A stretch of 64,000 nt of DNA from Halobacillus sp. A1 (GTDB lineage Bacteria; Bacillota; Bacilli; Bacillales; Halobacillaceae), in contig NZ_JAIZEN010000005.1 in NCBI RefSeq assembly GCF_024189295.1, forward strand, positions 124,001 to 188,000. The letters run 5' to 3'. Numbering within the stretch: position 1 is the stretch's first letter; the number at the start of each line of letters is the position of its first letter. Position numbers and translations under genes: made by a program. Below, in pieces: positions 36,054 through 45,995 of this stretch. The notes beneath the pieces were generated by a model, which saw nothing but the letters and a program-made list of their open reading frames with translations, made no database searches and was not told the origin of the DNA.

Positions 36054-36543
36054 GACAGCAGGCATCGTAAAAGTAGGTATAGCTGAGTTGAAGATTGTGG
36101 AAGGTCCCTGTGTATTGAGAACTTCCGGTTTAGGATCTTGTGTAGCGGTCGTACTTATTGACTCTTCGCAATCAATTGCAGCCATGGCCCACATTATGCT
36201 TCCGAACTCCAGATTTGCTAAAAGCGGCGAAAACCTTCCGGCGAAATATGCAGATACTGCTATTGAGCTCTTAGTAAGAGTAATGCTGGATAAAGGAAGC
36301 CAATTAGCTCGTCTAAAAGCCAAAATTGCAGGAGGAGCGCAGATGTTTCAGTTTAACAATGCTATCAGAACGATGAGTATAGGCGATCGTAATGTCACAG
36401 CTGTCAAAGAGAAATTACAAAGTATGGGGATTCCTCTTGCTGCTGAAGATACAGGTGGTAATAACGGCAGAACGGTTGAATTCGATCCACTTACCGATTT
36501 TTTGCATATACGAACCGTACATAAAGGTGAAAAGAAGATATGA
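36046..36543 (+). CDS. cheD: Chemoreceptor glutamine deamidase CheD
   Basis: CheD deamidates receptor glutamines and, in B. subtilis, binds CheC. The 165-residue protein has the catalytic Cys in RTSGLGSCVAVVLID and the His in MAHIMLPNSR, with KIAGGAQMF and EDTGGNNGRTVEF later. ATG 36046 gives the usual N-terminus (SKTAGIVKVGIAE); TTG 36037 is an alternative. No Shine-Dalgarno sequence precedes either, so translation probably depends on the small ORF upstream. The partner cheC is missing from the operon. Confidence 0.94.
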   Translation: MSKTAGIVKVGIAELKIVEGPCVLRTSGLGSCVAVVLIDSSQSIAAMAHIMLPNSRFAKSGENLPAKYADTAIELLVRVMLDKGSQLARLKAKIAGGAQMFQFNNAIRTMSIGDRNVTAVKEKLQSMGIPLAAEDTGGNNGRTVEFDPLTDFLHIRTVHKGEKKI

Positions 36544-36845
36544 TCGGCTCTCATAAGTGGAACGTAAGCAGCGGAACTCTAGCTTTTATTTTGACTTTTC
36601 TACTATCTACAACGGCTAATCCATGGGATACGTCTCTATTCAGGGGCGGGATCTACTTCATCATTTTTTTCCTTATCGCTTACGCATTTAGGCTGATCGG
36701 TTATTTCATCGTTAAGAAACCGAAAAAGCAGAACATTGGAAAAAATGAAATAAACCGAGCTGATCAGGTTAAGCAACAGGTAAAAAAGGATTCAATAAAA
36801 GAGACGACAGAAAAAGTCCGTACGCTGTTAAATGAACAGGAATAA
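36540..36845 (+). CDS. Small two-helix membrane protein of unknown function
   Basis: I do not recognise this 101-residue protein. It has two hydrophobic segments (residues about 11-24 and 36-58, FIIFFLIAYAFRLIGYFIV) and a basic, then mixed-charge cytoplasmic-type tail with KKPKKQNIGK. The ATG overlaps the cheD stop, which implies coupled translation. B. subtilis has no gene between cheD and sigD. Its place next to sigD suggests a flagellar or SigD-related role, but nothing in the sequence proves that. Confidence 0.75.
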   Translation: MIGSHKWNVSSGTLAFILTFLLSTTANPWDTSLFRGGIYFIIFFLIAYAFRLIGYFIVKKPKKQNIGKNEINRADQVKQQVKKDSIKETTEKVRTLLNEQE

Positions 36846-36876
36846 ATTGGTTGATTACAAGAAGAGGAGGAATTCG

Positions 36877-37650
36877 ATGAGTGGCTCTCTATCTTCAGAA
36901 CAACTAGAGCTATGGAACAAATGGGCAAATGAGAAAGACAGCGAGGCAGCTAATGAATTAGTGCGGATGTACGATTACTTAGTGAGCTTCCACGTGCAAA
37001 GAATTTCTGCTCATTTACCTAAAAGTGTAAGCAAAGAGGACGTCAGGAGTTTAGGATTGCTCGGATTGTATGATGCTTTGCGGAAATTTGACATGTCACG
37101 GGACTTGAAGTTTGATACATATGCTTCTTTTAGAATAAGAGGATCTATAATTGATGGGTTAAGGAAAGAGGATTGGCTGCCGAGATCAGTACGAGATAAA
37201 TCAAAAAAAATCGATGGTGCAGCTGAAATTCTGGAGCAGCAGCTTCAGCGTCCACCTACTTCCGAAGAGATTGCAAAAGAATTAAGGATGAGTCCATCCG
37301 AGGTCGAAGAAGTTATGAAAGACTCCCTATTCGCTAATGTCTTATCTATGGAAGAAAAACCGAAAGAAGGTAAAAGCGATCATAAAGAGGGGATCGGTTA
37401 TTCCATACCTGACCAGGAGACGATTTCCCCCGCTGATAATATAGTGAATCAAGAGAATTACCAGGAGTTAACCGATCAAATCAAACAATTGAATGAAAAA
37501 GAACAGTTAGTAGTAAGTTTGTTTTATACAGAAGAACTGACACTTACTGAAATTGGGGAAATCATGGAACTTACAACTTCCCGGATTTCACAAATACATG
37601 CGAAAGCTATCTTTAAACTGCGTAATTCGTTAATGGAGACGGTCAGCTGA
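36877..37650 (+). CDS. sigD: Flagellar sigma factor SigD (FliA)
   Basis: SigD directs transcription of flagellin, stator and autolysin genes. The 257-residue protein has region 2 (LRKFDMSRDLKFDTYASFRIRG in part; SFRIRGSIIDGLR), region 3 (PPTSEEIAKELRMSPSEVEE) and region 4 (LTLTEIGEIMELTTSRISQIH) with the helix-turn-helix. ATG 36877 lies after GAGGAGG; an upstream in-frame ATG at 36832 overlaps the previous gene and has no site. Its late place in the operon is thought in B. subtilis to influence cell fate. Confidence 0.97.
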   Translation: MSGSLSSEQLELWNKWANEKDSEAANELVRMYDYLVSFHVQRISAHLPKSVSKEDVRSLGLLGLYDALRKFDMSRDLKFDTYASFRIRGSIIDGLRKEDWLPRSVRDKSKKIDGAAEILEQQLQRPPTSEEIAKELRMSPSEVEEVMKDSLFANVLSMEEKPKEGKSDHKEGIGYSIPDQETISPADNIVNQENYQELTDQIKQLNEKEQLVVSLFYTEELTLTEIGEIMELTTSRISQIHAKAIFKLRNSLMETVS

Positions 37651-37700
37651 ATGAAGAGCTATTGTTACAAAAGAATGAATTAGACCATGTGGGGTGACAA

Positions 37701-38129
37701 ATGATCTATTTTCTATTGATTATTGGGTTTATCATTGATGGCGTTATCGTCCTCGGGCTGATGACTCTTTTCACTAAAATGAAAAAGACGGAAGAACTGG
37801 AGTTAAGGCAGAAAGAAGTTGCTGCAGAGATCGAAGACTTGTTTTCCTCCTATTTACTAGAGTTAAAAGAAGAAAATAAAAGGCTGGAAGGAAAGCTGGT
37901 CCAACCTGTGAAAACAGAGACTGTATTTCGTGAACATGAAACTGCTTATGAAAGGGAAGACTATCATCCGCCAGAACCGATGGAAACAGAAGAATTATAT
38001 AGGCCTTCCCGTTCCTCTCAAGTGATCTCAAGGTACAATAGGGGTGTTCCTATCGAGCTTATCGCAAAAGAATTAAATATAGGAAAAACAGAAGCTCAAT
38101 TAATCCTTAAGTTCCAGGAAAAAAATTAG
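37701..38129 (+). CDS. swrB: Swarming motility protein SwrB (YlxL)
   Basis: SwrB promotes assembly of the export apparatus in B. subtilis. The 142-residue protein has an N-terminal membrane segment (IYFLLIIGFIIDGVIVLGLM), a charged helical part and a short C-terminal helix-turn-helix-like piece (GVPIELIAKELNIGKTEAQLIL), the pattern of B. subtilis YlxL. Sequence conservation in this family is low, so the name rests partly on position after sigD. It is the last gene of fla/che. Confidence 0.8.
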   Translation: MIYFLLIIGFIIDGVIVLGLMTLFTKMKKTEELELRQKEVAAEIEDLFSSYLLELKEENKRLEGKLVQPVKTETVFREHETAYEREDYHPPEPMETEELYRPSRSSQVISRYNRGVPIELIAKELNIGKTEAQLILKFQEKN

Positions 38130-38138
38130 GGTCACTAC

Positions 38139-38167
38139 TTGATTGAGGAGAGGGATTGTGGTATATT
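38139..38167 (+). promoter_or_regulatory. Probable SigA promoter for rpsB-tsf
   Basis: TTGATT (38139-38144) and TATATT (38162-38167) are 17 bases apart and start 10 bases after the swrB stop. This gives rpsB a leader of about 120 bases. Confidence 0.55.
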
Positions 38168-38194
38168 TACTGACGGTGTCAATACACACACCTT

Positions 38195-38291
38195 TTAATT
38201 TCCACTCAGGTTGCTCTAGTTAAATAGAGTTGAGATGGAAAGATGATGAAGGTGGAGGATACTAATAAAACCACAACAGGAGGAAATTTAA
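38195..38291 (+). promoter_or_regulatory. rpsB leader with a long two-part hairpin (possible S2 autoregulatory site)
   Basis: TTTCCA (38199-38204) and CTCA (38205-38208) pair with TGAG (38231-38234) and TGGAAA (38236-38241) with one bulged A; inside, CTCTA (38214-38218) pairs with TAGAG (38225-38229). The hairpin lies about 50 bases before the rpsB ATG, followed by ACTAATAAAACCACAACAGG and the ribosome site. Ribosomal protein leaders of this kind often bind the encoded protein; that role here is inferred. Confidence 0.5.
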
Positions 38292-39023
38292 ATGTCTGTA
38301 ATTTCTATGAAACAGCTTTTAGAAGCTGGTGTTCATTTCGGACACCAAACTCGTCGCTGGAACCCGAAGATGAAGAAATACATCTTCACAGAGCGTAACG
38401 GGATCTATATCATCGACCTTCAGAAAACCGTTAAAAAGGTGGATGAAGCGTATAACTATGTGAAAGAGGTAGCTGCTGACGGCGGAAACATTCTTTTCGT
38501 AGGTACGAAAAAACAAGCACAAGATACTGTACGTGATGAAGCAGTCCGCTGTGGAATGTACTATATCAACCAACGCTGGTTAGGTGGAACGTTGACTAAC
38601 TTCCAAACAATCCGTAAGCGTGTTAACCGTCTAAAAGACATCGAGCGCATGGAAGAAGACGGAACGTTCGACGTACTTCCTAAAAAAGAAGTAGTTGACC
38701 TGCTTAAAGAAAAAGATCGTCTAGTTAAATTCCTGGGCGGAATCAAAGAAATGACTTCAATTCCTGACGCAATGTTTGTCATTGACCCTCGTAAAGAGCG
38801 CATTGCTATTGCAGAAGCTCATAAATTAAATATCCCGGTTGTCGGTATTGTTGATACAAACTGTGACCCGGATGAAATCGATTATGTCATCCCAGCAAAC
38901 GATGACGCTATTCGTGCCGTTAAATTGTTGACTGCTAAAATGGCTGACGCTGTTTTAGAATCAAAACAAGGTGAAGAAACAGAAGTGGCAGAAGAAGCAG
39001 AAGCAGAAGCTGTCGAAGAGTAA
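38292..39023 (+). CDS. rpsB: 30S ribosomal protein S2
   Basis: S2 is an assembly-late protein of the small subunit. The 243-residue protein has [18 protein letters not shown], the [13 protein letters not shown] block and [21 protein letters not shown], all family signatures. The last 20 residues are almost all Glu and Ala, an acidic tail longer than in neutral-habitat relatives as I recall. ATG follows CAGGAGGAAA. Confidence 0.98.
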   Translation: MSVISMKQLLEAGVHFGHQTRRWNPKMKKYIFTERNGIYIIDLQKTVKKVDEAYNYVKEVAADGGNILFVGTKKQAQDTVRDEAVRCGMYYINQRWLGGTLTNFQTIRKRVNRLKDIERMEEDGTFDVLPKKEVVDLLKEKDRLVKFLGGIKEMTSIPDAMFVIDPRKERIAIAEAHKLNIPVVGIVDTNCDPDEIDYVIPANDDAIRAVKLLTAKMADAVLESKQGEETEVAEEAEAEAVEE

Positions 39024-39036
39024 TTATCGTGTCAAG

Positions 39037-39072
39037 AGGTGATAAGGGGGTATACCTTTTATCACCTTTTTT
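39037..39072 (+). terminator. Terminator or attenuator between rpsB and tsf
   Basis: AGGTGATAA (39037-39045) pairs with TTATCACCT (39059-39067) and six T follow. tsf has no clear promoter of its own in the 40 bases left, so the hairpin may only attenuate tsf relative to rpsB. Confidence 0.82.
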
Positions 39073-39114
39073 AAAGCTATGATATGAATGTTTGATTAAT
39101 AAGGAGGCAATACA

Positions 39115-39999
39115 ATGGCTATTAATGCAAAGATGGTAAAAGAACTTCGTGAAAAGACCGGTGCTGGTATGATGGATTGTAAAAAAGCACTTACAGAAAC
39201 TGATGGAGATATGGAAAAAGCTCTTGAATGGCTACGTGAAAAAGGTATTTCCAAGGCTCAGAAAAAAGCTGACCGTATTGCAGCGGAAGGTTCTGCTCAC
39301 ATCGTAGTGGAAGGAAATGCCGCTGTGCTGTTTGAAGTGAACTGTGAAACTGACTTCGTAACAAAAAACGATCAGTTCAAGAACTTGCTTCAGGAACTTG
39401 GTAAGCACTTAGTGAGTCAAAAACCTGCTACTGTTGAAGAAGCACTTGAGCAAAAGCTTCACGGAGAAGGAAATACTCTAAATGAATATATCACAGACGT
39501 TGTAGCAAAAATTGGAGAGAAGATCTCACTTCGCCGTTTTGTCATTAAAGAGAAAACGGATAAGGATGCATTCGGTGCATATACTCACATGGGCGGACGC
39601 ATCGGCGTATTGACTGTACTTGAAGGTTCTACAGATGAAGCTGCTGCTAAAGATGTAGCTATGCACGTAGCTGCAGTCAATCCACGTTATGTATCCCGCA
39701 ATGAAATTCCTGAAGAAGAAGTGAATACTGAGCGTGAAACGCTTAAAACACAAGCATTGAATGAAGGTAAGCCTGAGAATATCGTTGAGAAAATGGTAGA
39801 AGGCCGTCTTAACAAATTCTTTGAAGAAATTTGCCTGCTTGAACAAAGCTTTGTTAAAGACCCGGATCAAAAAGTAAAACAATATGTAGCTTCCGCTGGC
39901 GGTGAAGTGAATGGTTTCGTTCGCTTTGAAGTAGGCGAAGGTATGCAAAAACGCGAAGAAAACTTTGCTGATGAAGTCATGAGCCAGGTTAAAAAATAA
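39115..39999 (+). CDS. tsf: Translation elongation factor Ts
   Basis: EF-Ts exchanges GDP for GTP on EF-Tu. The 294-residue protein has the UBA-like start ([20 protein letters not shown]), the CETDFVTKN motif that inserts into EF-Tu and the dimerisation repeats. ATG follows AAGGAGGCAATAC. Confidence 0.98.
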   Translation: MAINAKMVKELREKTGAGMMDCKKALTETDGDMEKALEWLREKGISKAQKKADRIAAEGSAHIVVEGNAAVLFEVNCETDFVTKNDQFKNLLQELGKHLVSQKPATVEEALEQKLHGEGNTLNEYITDVVAKIGEKISLRRFVIKEKTDKDAFGAYTHMGGRIGVLTVLEGSTDEAAAKDVAMHVAAVNPRYVSRNEIPEEEVNTERETLKTQALNEGKPENIVEKMVEGRLNKFFEEICLLEQSFVKDPDQKVKQYVASAGGEVNGFVRFEVGEGMQKREENFADEVMSQVKK

Positions 40000-40011
40000 T
40001 AGAGAATAACG

Positions 40012-40038
40012 TAGGGGACACGTAGTGTTCCCTATTTT
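40012..40038 (+). terminator. Terminator after tsf
   Basis: TAGGGGACAC (40012-40021) pairs with GTGTTCCCTA (40025-40034), including one G-T pair, over a 3-base loop, then TTTT. Confidence 0.78.
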
Positions 40039-40127
40039 AAAACAATGATATTGCAAAGATAAGCTACATAGATAATTCATAAAATGGGTAGCTTTCGTAT
40101 TAAAACAGGGAATAAATGGAGGTTTCT

Positions 40128-40850
40128 ATGACTACAGCACACTATCGACGTATTGTTTTAAAACTAAGCGGGGAAGCTCTCAGCGGGACCAATGGATATG
40201 GAATCGAACCTCGTGTCATTCAATCGATCACTAAACAGGTGAAGGAAGTTGCAGAGCTTGGAGTGGAAATCGCCGTAGTTGTAGGCGGTGGAAACATTTG
40301 GCGTGGAAAAGTAGGCAGTGAAATGGGAATGGACCGAGCCAATGCTGACTATATGGGCATGCTTGCCACTGTCATGAATTCATTAGCTCTTCAGGACAGC
40401 CTTGAAAATATCGGCATTCCGACACGCGTCCAGACTTCAATTGAAATGAGGCAGGTAGCGGAACCTTATATTAGAAGAAAAGCCATCCGCCATCTTGAGA
40501 AGAAGCGCGTCGTTATTTTCGCAGCAGGTACAGGGAATCCTTACTTCTCAACGGATACTACTGCAGCATTAAGAGCTGCTGAGATAGAAGCTGATGTCAT
40601 ACTGATGGCGAAGAACAATGTAGATGGTGTTTACAGTGATGATCCTAAATTGAATGAAGATGCTAAAAAGTATGATAAAGTTTCCTACATGGAAGTTCTT
40701 AACGAGGGTCTTGGAGTCATGGATTCAACTGCCTCATCATTATGTATGGACAACGATATTGATTTACTGGTATTCTCTATTACAGAAGAAGGTAATATTA
40801 AGAAGGCTGTTATGGGCGAAAACATCGGAACAATCGTAAGGGGGAAATAA
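40128..40850 (+). CDS. pyrH: UMP kinase
   Basis: PyrH makes UDP from UMP for pyrimidine nucleotide synthesis. The 240-residue amino-acid-kinase fold shows [38 protein letters not shown] and [17 protein letters not shown] 40128 follows TGGAGG; ATG 40116 overlaps that site. frr follows after two bases. Confidence 0.97.
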   Translation: MTTAHYRRIVLKLSGEALSGTNGYGIEPRVIQSITKQVKEVAELGVEIAVVVGGGNIWRGKVGSEMGMDRANADYMGMLATVMNSLALQDSLENIGIPTRVQTSIEMRQVAEPYIRRKAIRHLEKKRVVIFAAGTGNPYFSTDTTAALRAAEIEADVILMAKNNVDGVYSDDPKLNEDAKKYDKVSYMEVLNEGLGVMDSTASSLCMDNDIDLLVFSITEEGNIKKAVMGENIGTIVRGK

Positions 40851-40852
40851 AC

Positions 40853-41410
40853 ATGTCAGATTCAATTATCAACGAAACAAAGCAGCAAATGGAACAAGCC
40901 GTTCAAGCTTTTTCACGTCAATTAGCAACAGTTAGAGCAGGTAGAGCAAACCCATCACTACTAGATAGTGTGTACGTCGATTATTACGGTGCAGCAACTC
41001 CGTTGAACCAGCTGGCTCAGGTGTCTGCTCCGGAGCCGCGCATGCTTGTTATTACACCGTATGATAAATCAGCTATTTCTGAAATTGAAAAAGCTATCCA
41101 AAAGGCTGACCTTGGTTTGTCTCCATCAAGTGATGGAAATATTGTCAGAATCAATATTCCTTCACTTACAGAAGAACGACGCAAGGATCTTGTGAAAGTT
41201 GTCGGGAAATATGCAGAAGAAGCTAAAGTTCAAGTTCGTAACATTCGCAGAGAATCTAACGATCAACTGAAAAAACTTCAAAAAGACGGAGAACTTACAG
41301 AGGATGATCTTCGTTCTTCACAAGAAGATGTACAAAAAGTGACGGACCAAAACATCGCTGAAGTGGACAAGCTCGCCAAAGCCAAAGAAGCGGAAATGAT
41401 GGAAGTTTAA
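40853..41410 (+). CDS. frr: Ribosome recycling factor
   Basis: RRF splits post-termination ribosomes together with EF-G. The 185-residue protein has the [14 protein letters not shown] motif, [12 protein letters not shown] and the [26 protein letters not shown] helix region (given in part: [15 protein letters not shown]). ATG follows AAGGGGGAAATAA. Confidence 0.98.
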   Translation: MSDSIINETKQQMEQAVQAFSRQLATVRAGRANPSLLDSVYVDYYGAATPLNQLAQVSAPEPRMLVITPYDKSAISEIEKAIQKADLGLSPSSDGNIVRINIPSLTEERRKDLVKVVGKYAEEAKVQVRNIRRESNDQLKKLQKDGELTEDDLRSSQEDVQKVTDQNIAEVDKLAKAKEAEMMEV

Positions 41411-41457
41411 AATCGTTTATTAAAACAGCCTTTTATTTAATATTCCTTATGAGGATT

Positions 41458-41497
41458 AAGCCGCACTGTTGCTGTATGGCAGTGCGGCTTTTGTTTT
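41458..41497 (+). terminator. Terminator after pyrH-frr
   Basis: AAGCCGCACTG (41458-41468) pairs perfectly with CAGTGCGGCTT (41480-41490), then TTGTTTT. The remaining bases to uppS (to 41676) hold no gene; AT-rich TATAAT-like words at 41627-41642 may belong to a uppS promoter but lack a good -35. Confidence 0.9.
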
Positions 41498-41676
41498 GCC
41501 GCTCGTAATGTAATAAGCTTGAATGTATCTTTGACTTCTGTTGTATTAAAGTCTTCTCTCGTACATCAAGCCCCCTTTCTGCTTTTCTCACGTTATCCTC
41601 TTTAAGTGAATGGCGGCATGTTGTAGGATAATAGTATATAATAATATAGTGGAGCCATATAACTGGAGGATTTACG

Positions 41677-42444
41677 ATGCAAATCAAGATTCCATTTACT
41701 AAAAGTAAAGTACAAACTATAAATAGACCCCCGGGGTTAGATTACGACCATATTCCAAAGCATGTAGCCATCATTATGGATGGAAATGGCCGTTGGGCTA
41801 AAAATAGAGGGATGCCCAGGATAGCCGGTCATAAAGAAGGTATGGGTGTCGTGAAAAAAATTGTGAGGCATGCCTCAGATTTAGGGGTGCAGGCACTTAC
41901 TCTTTATGCGTTCTCTACTGAAAATTGGAAACGGCCAAAAAACGAAGTAGAGTTTCTTATGAAGCTTCCTGTAGATTTCCTAGGTACATATCTTCCAGAG
42001 CTAATCGAAAGAAATGTCCAGGTTCAAACGATAGGGGATGTAAGTCTGCTTCCTCCTCATACAAGAAATGCTATAGAAGAAGCGATCGAACGAACGTCTG
42101 AGAATGATGGGCTCATACTAAATTTTGCATTGAATTATGGAAGTCGTTATGAAATGGTGAATGCGGTCAAAGAGATTGCCGCAAAAGTCGAAACTGGAGA
42201 AATCTCAGCTTCAGAAGTTACGGAAGAGATGTTTTCTTCCCATCTTTATACTTCGGATTTGTTAGAGCCAGATCTGCTTATTCGTACGAGTGGTGAACAA
42301 AGGCTGAGCAACTTTTTGTTATGGCAGCTCGCTTATTCAGAATTTTGGTTCACAGAAGTATATTGGCCGGATTTTGATGAAGCTTTGTTTGAAAAGGCTC
42401 TCTACGATTATCAAAATAGGAAGCGTCGATACGGCGGGATATAA
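41677..42444 (+). CDS. uppS: Isoprenyl transferase (undecaprenyl diphosphate synthase)
   Basis: UppS makes the C55 lipid carrier for cell-wall synthesis. The 255-residue cis-prenyltransferase has HVAIIMDGNGRWAKNRGMPR with the catalytic Asp, GHKEGMGVV, TLYAFSTENWKRP and the late RTSGEQRLSNFLLWQLAYSE. ATG follows CTGGAGGATT. cdsA follows 14 bases later. Confidence 0.97.
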   Translation: MQIKIPFTKSKVQTINRPPGLDYDHIPKHVAIIMDGNGRWAKNRGMPRIAGHKEGMGVVKKIVRHASDLGVQALTLYAFSTENWKRPKNEVEFLMKLPVDFLGTYLPELIERNVQVQTIGDVSLLPPHTRNAIEEAIERTSENDGLILNFALNYGSRYEMVNAVKEIAAKVETGEISASEVTEEMFSSHLYTSDLLEPDLLIRTSGEQRLSNFLLWQLAYSEFWFTEVYWPDFDEALFEKALYDYQNRKRRYGGI

Positions 42445-42458
42445 GGTGTGGATGTATA

Positions 42459-43250
42459 ATGAAACAAAGAACAATTACAGCAATAGTCGCAGCATTAATT
42501 TTTCTGCCGATTGTGATGCTGGGTGGCTTACCCTTTCAACTTTTTGTATATTTAATTGCGAGTATAGGTATTTTTGAACTTATGCGAATGAAAAAAATAG
42601 CCAGATATTCTATCGCATCAGGGATCACGATGTTACTGATGTGGTCTTTAATGTACAAACAGGATATGTTCGGAGGTTATGAATTACCCATCACAAAATC
42701 TGAAATAACGCTTTTAGCCGTGTTATTATTGTTGAGCTATACGGTACTAGTTAAAAACCGCTTTACATTTGATGATGCAGGTTTTCTTATCATTTCGGCA
42801 ATTTATGTAGGGATGGGTTTCTATTATTTGATTGAAACGAGAGCCCACGATTTAGAGTATATATTTTATGCTTTGTTCGTAGTGTGGGCTACAGATACAG
42901 GTGCTTATATATTTGGAAGAGCATTTGGCAAGCATAAACTTTGGCCGCAGATAAGTCCTAAGAAAACAATAGAGGGATCAGTTGGAGGCATATTACTAGC
43001 TTGTGTCGTTGCATTCGTCTTTCAACTGGTTGAGCCGGTACACCCTTCCATGATCGTCGTCCTGCTAGTTACGATCCTCATTTCCATGGCTGGTCAAATC
43101 GGTGATTTAGTGGAGTCCGCGTTCAAACGCCATTACGCAGTGAAAGATTCCGGAAAGATTTTACCTGGTCACGGCGGTGTACTGGACCGTTTTGATAGTT
43201 TAATTTTTATGCTGCCGATTTTACATTTGATCGGGTTTATACAGGTGTAG
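42459..43250 (+). CDS. cdsA: Phosphatidate cytidylyltransferase
   Basis: CdsA makes CDP-diacylglycerol, the precursor of anionic phospholipids. The 263-residue protein has about eight membrane segments and the C-terminal signature region with [35 protein letters not shown] supports the call. The gene sits in the conserved uppS-cdsA-dxr-rasP order. Confidence 0.97.
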   Translation: MKQRTITAIVAALIFLPIVMLGGLPFQLFVYLIASIGIFELMRMKKIARYSIASGITMLLMWSLMYKQDMFGGYELPITKSEITLLAVLLLLSYTVLVKNRFTFDDAGFLIISAIYVGMGFYYLIETRAHDLEYIFYALFVVWATDTGAYIFGRAFGKHKLWPQISPKKTIEGSVGGILLACVVAFVFQLVEPVHPSMIVVLLVTILISMAGQIGDLVESAFKRHYAVKDSGKILPGHGGVLDRFDSLIFMLPILHLIGFIQV

Positions 43251-43266
43251 TCAAGGGGGATGGAGT

Positions 43267-44412
43267 ATGAAACAAGTTTCATTGTTAGGAGCTACCGGCT
43301 CTATCGGGTTGCAGACAATAGAAGTGTTACGCCTGCATAAAGATGAATTTTCACTATATGCTATGGCTTTCGGAAAAAATATTGACAAGGCTCTGCCTTT
43401 GATAGAAGAGTTCAACCCTGCCATTATTGTCGTACAGGATGAAATGACGAAAGATAAACTTGAAAAAGAAGTGAACCACTCTAGAATTTTCTCTGGAAGT
43501 GGAGGTTTAATTGAAGCAAGTGTTGCCGATTCTGTAGATGTAGTTGTAAATGCTGTGATGGGAAGTATAGGGCTTCCAGCTACTTTAAAAGCAATCGAGG
43601 CTAAGAAATCCATCGCGATCGCGAATAAGGAGACATTAGTAACAGCCGGGCATCTAGTCATGGATGCCGCGCGTAAGCATGATGTTGAACTATTACCGGT
43701 GGACAGTGAGCATTCTGCCATCTACCAATCTTTAAATGGGGAAAGCAGCAAAGATATTAGTAAGCTGTTGATTACGGCCTCTGGAGGCAGCTTTCGTGAT
43801 AAAACGAGAGATCAATTAAAAGGAGTTACGGTCGAAGACGCCTTGAACCACCCAAACTGGAGTATGGGAGCGAAAATCACCATAGATTCAGCTTCCATGA
43901 TGAATAAAGGTCTGGAAGTCATAGAAGCCCACTGGCTCTTTGGTATACCATATGACCAAATACATGTTATTCTTCATAGGGAAAGCGTCATTCACTCCAT
44001 GGTTGAATTTGTAGACCGCAGTGTCATGGCTCAGCTTGGGACCCCAGACATGAAAGTCCCTATCCAGTATGCGCTCACATATCCGGATCGGATGGAGCTT
44101 CCAATTACTGAACAGCTCAACCTGGAACACATAGCTGCTCTACATTTTGAAAAAATGGATTTTGAAAGGTTCCCTTGTCTTCGGATGGCTTATGAAGCCG
44201 GACGGGAGGGGGGATCAATGACGACTGTCTTGAACGCAGCGAACGAAGAAGCGGTTCAGCTGTTTCTAGAAGGCTGCATTGATTTCTTGGATATCGAGTA
44301 CTTGATTGAAAAAGAGCTCTCTAAGCATCAAGTTATTCATAGCCCTGACTTATCAACCATATTATCTATAGATAAGAGGACAAGAGAACAAGTCCGCAGC
44401 CATTTAAAATAA
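43267..44412 (+). CDS. dxr: 1-deoxy-D-xylulose 5-phosphate reductoisomerase
   Basis: Dxr makes methylerythritol 4-phosphate, the committed step of the MEP isoprenoid pathway. The 381-residue protein has the NADPH-binding [14 protein letters not shown] at its start, [23 protein letters not shown] with the metal-binding residues, and [21 protein letters not shown] (in part [14 protein letters not shown]). ATG follows AAGGGGGATGGAGT. Confidence 0.97.
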   Translation: MKQVSLLGATGSIGLQTIEVLRLHKDEFSLYAMAFGKNIDKALPLIEEFNPAIIVVQDEMTKDKLEKEVNHSRIFSGSGGLIEASVADSVDVVVNAVMGSIGLPATLKAIEAKKSIAIANKETLVTAGHLVMDAARKHDVELLPVDSEHSAIYQSLNGESSKDISKLLITASGGSFRDKTRDQLKGVTVEDALNHPNWSMGAKITIDSASMMNKGLEVIEAHWLFGIPYDQIHVILHRESVIHSMVEFVDRSVMAQLGTPDMKVPIQYALTYPDRMELPITEQLNLEHIAALHFEKMDFERFPCLRMAYEAGREGGSMTTVLNAANEEAVQLFLEGCIDFLDIEYLIEKELSKHQVIHSPDLSTILSIDKRTREQVRSHLK

Positions 44413-44427
44413 AGGAAGGTGCTTCAT

Positions 44428-45684
44428 TTGACTACAGTGATTGCATTTATACTCATGTTCGGATTATTAGTGTTTGTGCATGAGTGGGGGCATCTCATTT
44501 TTGCTAAAAGAGCCGGCATGCTCGCTCGAGAATTCGCGATTGGTTTCGGTCCGAAAATATTCGCTTTTACTAGAAACGAAACCCTCTATACCATTAGGTT
44601 ATTGCCTATTGGCGGCTATGTGAGAGTAGCTGGAGAGGACCCTGAAATCATTGAATTGAAAGCAGGTCATCATATTGGACTTGAATTCAATGAGTCTGGT
44701 AAAGTGAATCGCATCATTGTGAATAATAAGTCTAAACACCCTCATGCACGCGTGATTGAAGTCGAAAGAGCTGACTTGGACCACCGTTTGATTATCGAAG
44801 GTTACGAAATCGATGAAGATGAGAAGTTATATTTTGAAGTCGATCCAAAAGCAATGTTCGTGTTAGATGAGAAGGAAACGCAGATTGCTCCTTATGATCG
44901 TCAGTTCGCATCGAAATCCGTTCCTCAACGTGCTATGCAATTATTTGCGGGACCGTTGATGAATTTTGTGTTGGCAGTCATCTTGTTCATGATTCTCGGT
45001 TTCATACAAGGTGTTCCCGCTGATGAAGCCTTGATCGGTGAGGTTCAGCAGGATTCCCCTGCTGAGGAAGCAGGACTTCAAAACGGGGATCGGGTATCCG
45101 CAGTAAACGGGGAACCAGTTGATACGTGGGAAGAGTTTACAACGATTGTTAGAGAATACCCTGAAGAAGAAGTAAGTCTTACTGTGCAGCGTGATGGTCA
45201 GACCGAGGAATTGAATGTCACTCCAAAATTATTACAAGAAGGCGACATGGAGATTGGACAGGTCGGGGTAGCTCGTGCGTTCGAGGATTCATTCGTTAAA
45301 AAGTTGACATTCGGTTTTACTCAGACGTATGAGTGGGGTACACTGATTTTAACGAACTTAAGCATGCTTGTTACCGGTCAATTCTCACTGGATATGCTTT
45401 CTGGTCCAGTCGGTATTTATGATGCTACCGACCAGGTTGTACAAACAGGCTTCACCAACTTTATGATGTGGACAGCGATTTTAAGTGTAAACTTAGGGAT
45501 CGTCAACCTGCTTCCGCTTCCTGCTTTGGATGGTGGACGTCTATTGTTTGTAGGCTTAGAAGGATTACGTGGAAAACCAATAGATCCGCAAAAAGAAGGA
45601 ATTGTTCATTTTATCGGCTTCGCTTTGCTGATGCTACTCATGTTAGTCGTTACTTGGAATGATATTCAAAGGTTATTCCTATAA
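44428..45684 (+). CDS. rasP: Site-2 intramembrane metalloprotease RasP (RseP)
   Basis: RasP cleaves anti-sigma factors and other substrates inside the membrane. The 418-residue protein has zinc motif HEWGH at residues 18-22 in the first membrane helix, a PDZ domain ([21 protein letters not shown], in part), and the second active-site motif [10 protein letters not shown] near the C-terminus, with four membrane segments. TTG 44428 was chosen because AAAGGAAGG lies 7 bases before; GTG 44419 overlaps the site. Confidence 0.95.
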   Translation: MTTVIAFILMFGLLVFVHEWGHLIFAKRAGMLAREFAIGFGPKIFAFTRNETLYTIRLLPIGGYVRVAGEDPEIIELKAGHHIGLEFNESGKVNRIIVNNKSKHPHARVIEVERADLDHRLIIEGYEIDEDEKLYFEVDPKAMFVLDEKETQIAPYDRQFASKSVPQRAMQLFAGPLMNFVLAVILFMILGFIQGVPADEALIGEVQQDSPAEEAGLQNGDRVSAVNGEPVDTWEEFTTIVREYPEEEVSLTVQRDGQTEELNVTPKLLQEGDMEIGQVGVARAFEDSFVKKLTFGFTQTYEWGTLILTNLSMLVTGQFSLDMLSGPVGIYDATDQVVQTGFTNFMMWTAILSVNLGIVNLLPLPALDGGRLLFVGLEGLRGKPIDPQKEGIVHFIGFALLMLLMLVVTWNDIQRLFL

Positions 45685-45694
45685 ACTTTGAGCG

Positions 45695-45743
45695 GGGAGC
45701 AGTGTGGGACGGTAGCTCTCACACTTGCTTCTGGCTCCTTTTT
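45695..45743 (+). terminator. Terminator after the uppS-rasP genes
   Basis: An outer GGAGC/GCTCC pair (45696-45700 with 45734-45738) and an inner AGTGTG/CACACT pair (45701-45706 with 45720-45725) form a two-step hairpin, then five T. Confidence 0.72.
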
Positions 45744-45746
45744 AAT

Positions 45747-45985
45747 TTAAAAACTATGTAAATTGACTTTTCATAAAAAGTGATTTGTCGATATGTCATG
45801 GTGGTTGAAGACTTAACTTCAAGATAATGTGGTCTCGTTGCCGCAATGAGAGTCAATAGTGACTGGGAAACTACTCGCTTTTCAGACCCCAAAAAAGCAA
45901 TTGATTTGCTGGATCTCCAATGGAGGCGGCCCCCCGTGCGTTTCTAATCTTGATGGATAGAATAGCTAATTCAATAGAAATTAGA
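45747..45985 (+). other. Non-coding region before proS with a fragment like the topA-xerC repeat
   Basis: No gene is visible. GGGAAACTACTCGCTTTTCAG near 45867 (quoted in part: CTACTCGCTTTTCAG) resembles GGGAATAGCTCGCTTTCC of the element at 4965-4982. Short hairpins (AGTCA...TGACT, AGCAA...TTGCT) occur. I looked for a T-box leader, which some proS genes have, but the conserved GGTGGNACCGCG element is absent. A proS promoter is not clear; TTGACT at 45763-45768 has no good -10. Confidence 0.4.
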
Positions 45986-45995
45986 GGTGGAAATA

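Noticed and set aside
45747-45990. T-box leader for proS
   Set aside because: The length and hairpins made it worth checking, but the conserved GGTGGNACCGCG antiterminator element and a T-box terminator are not present.
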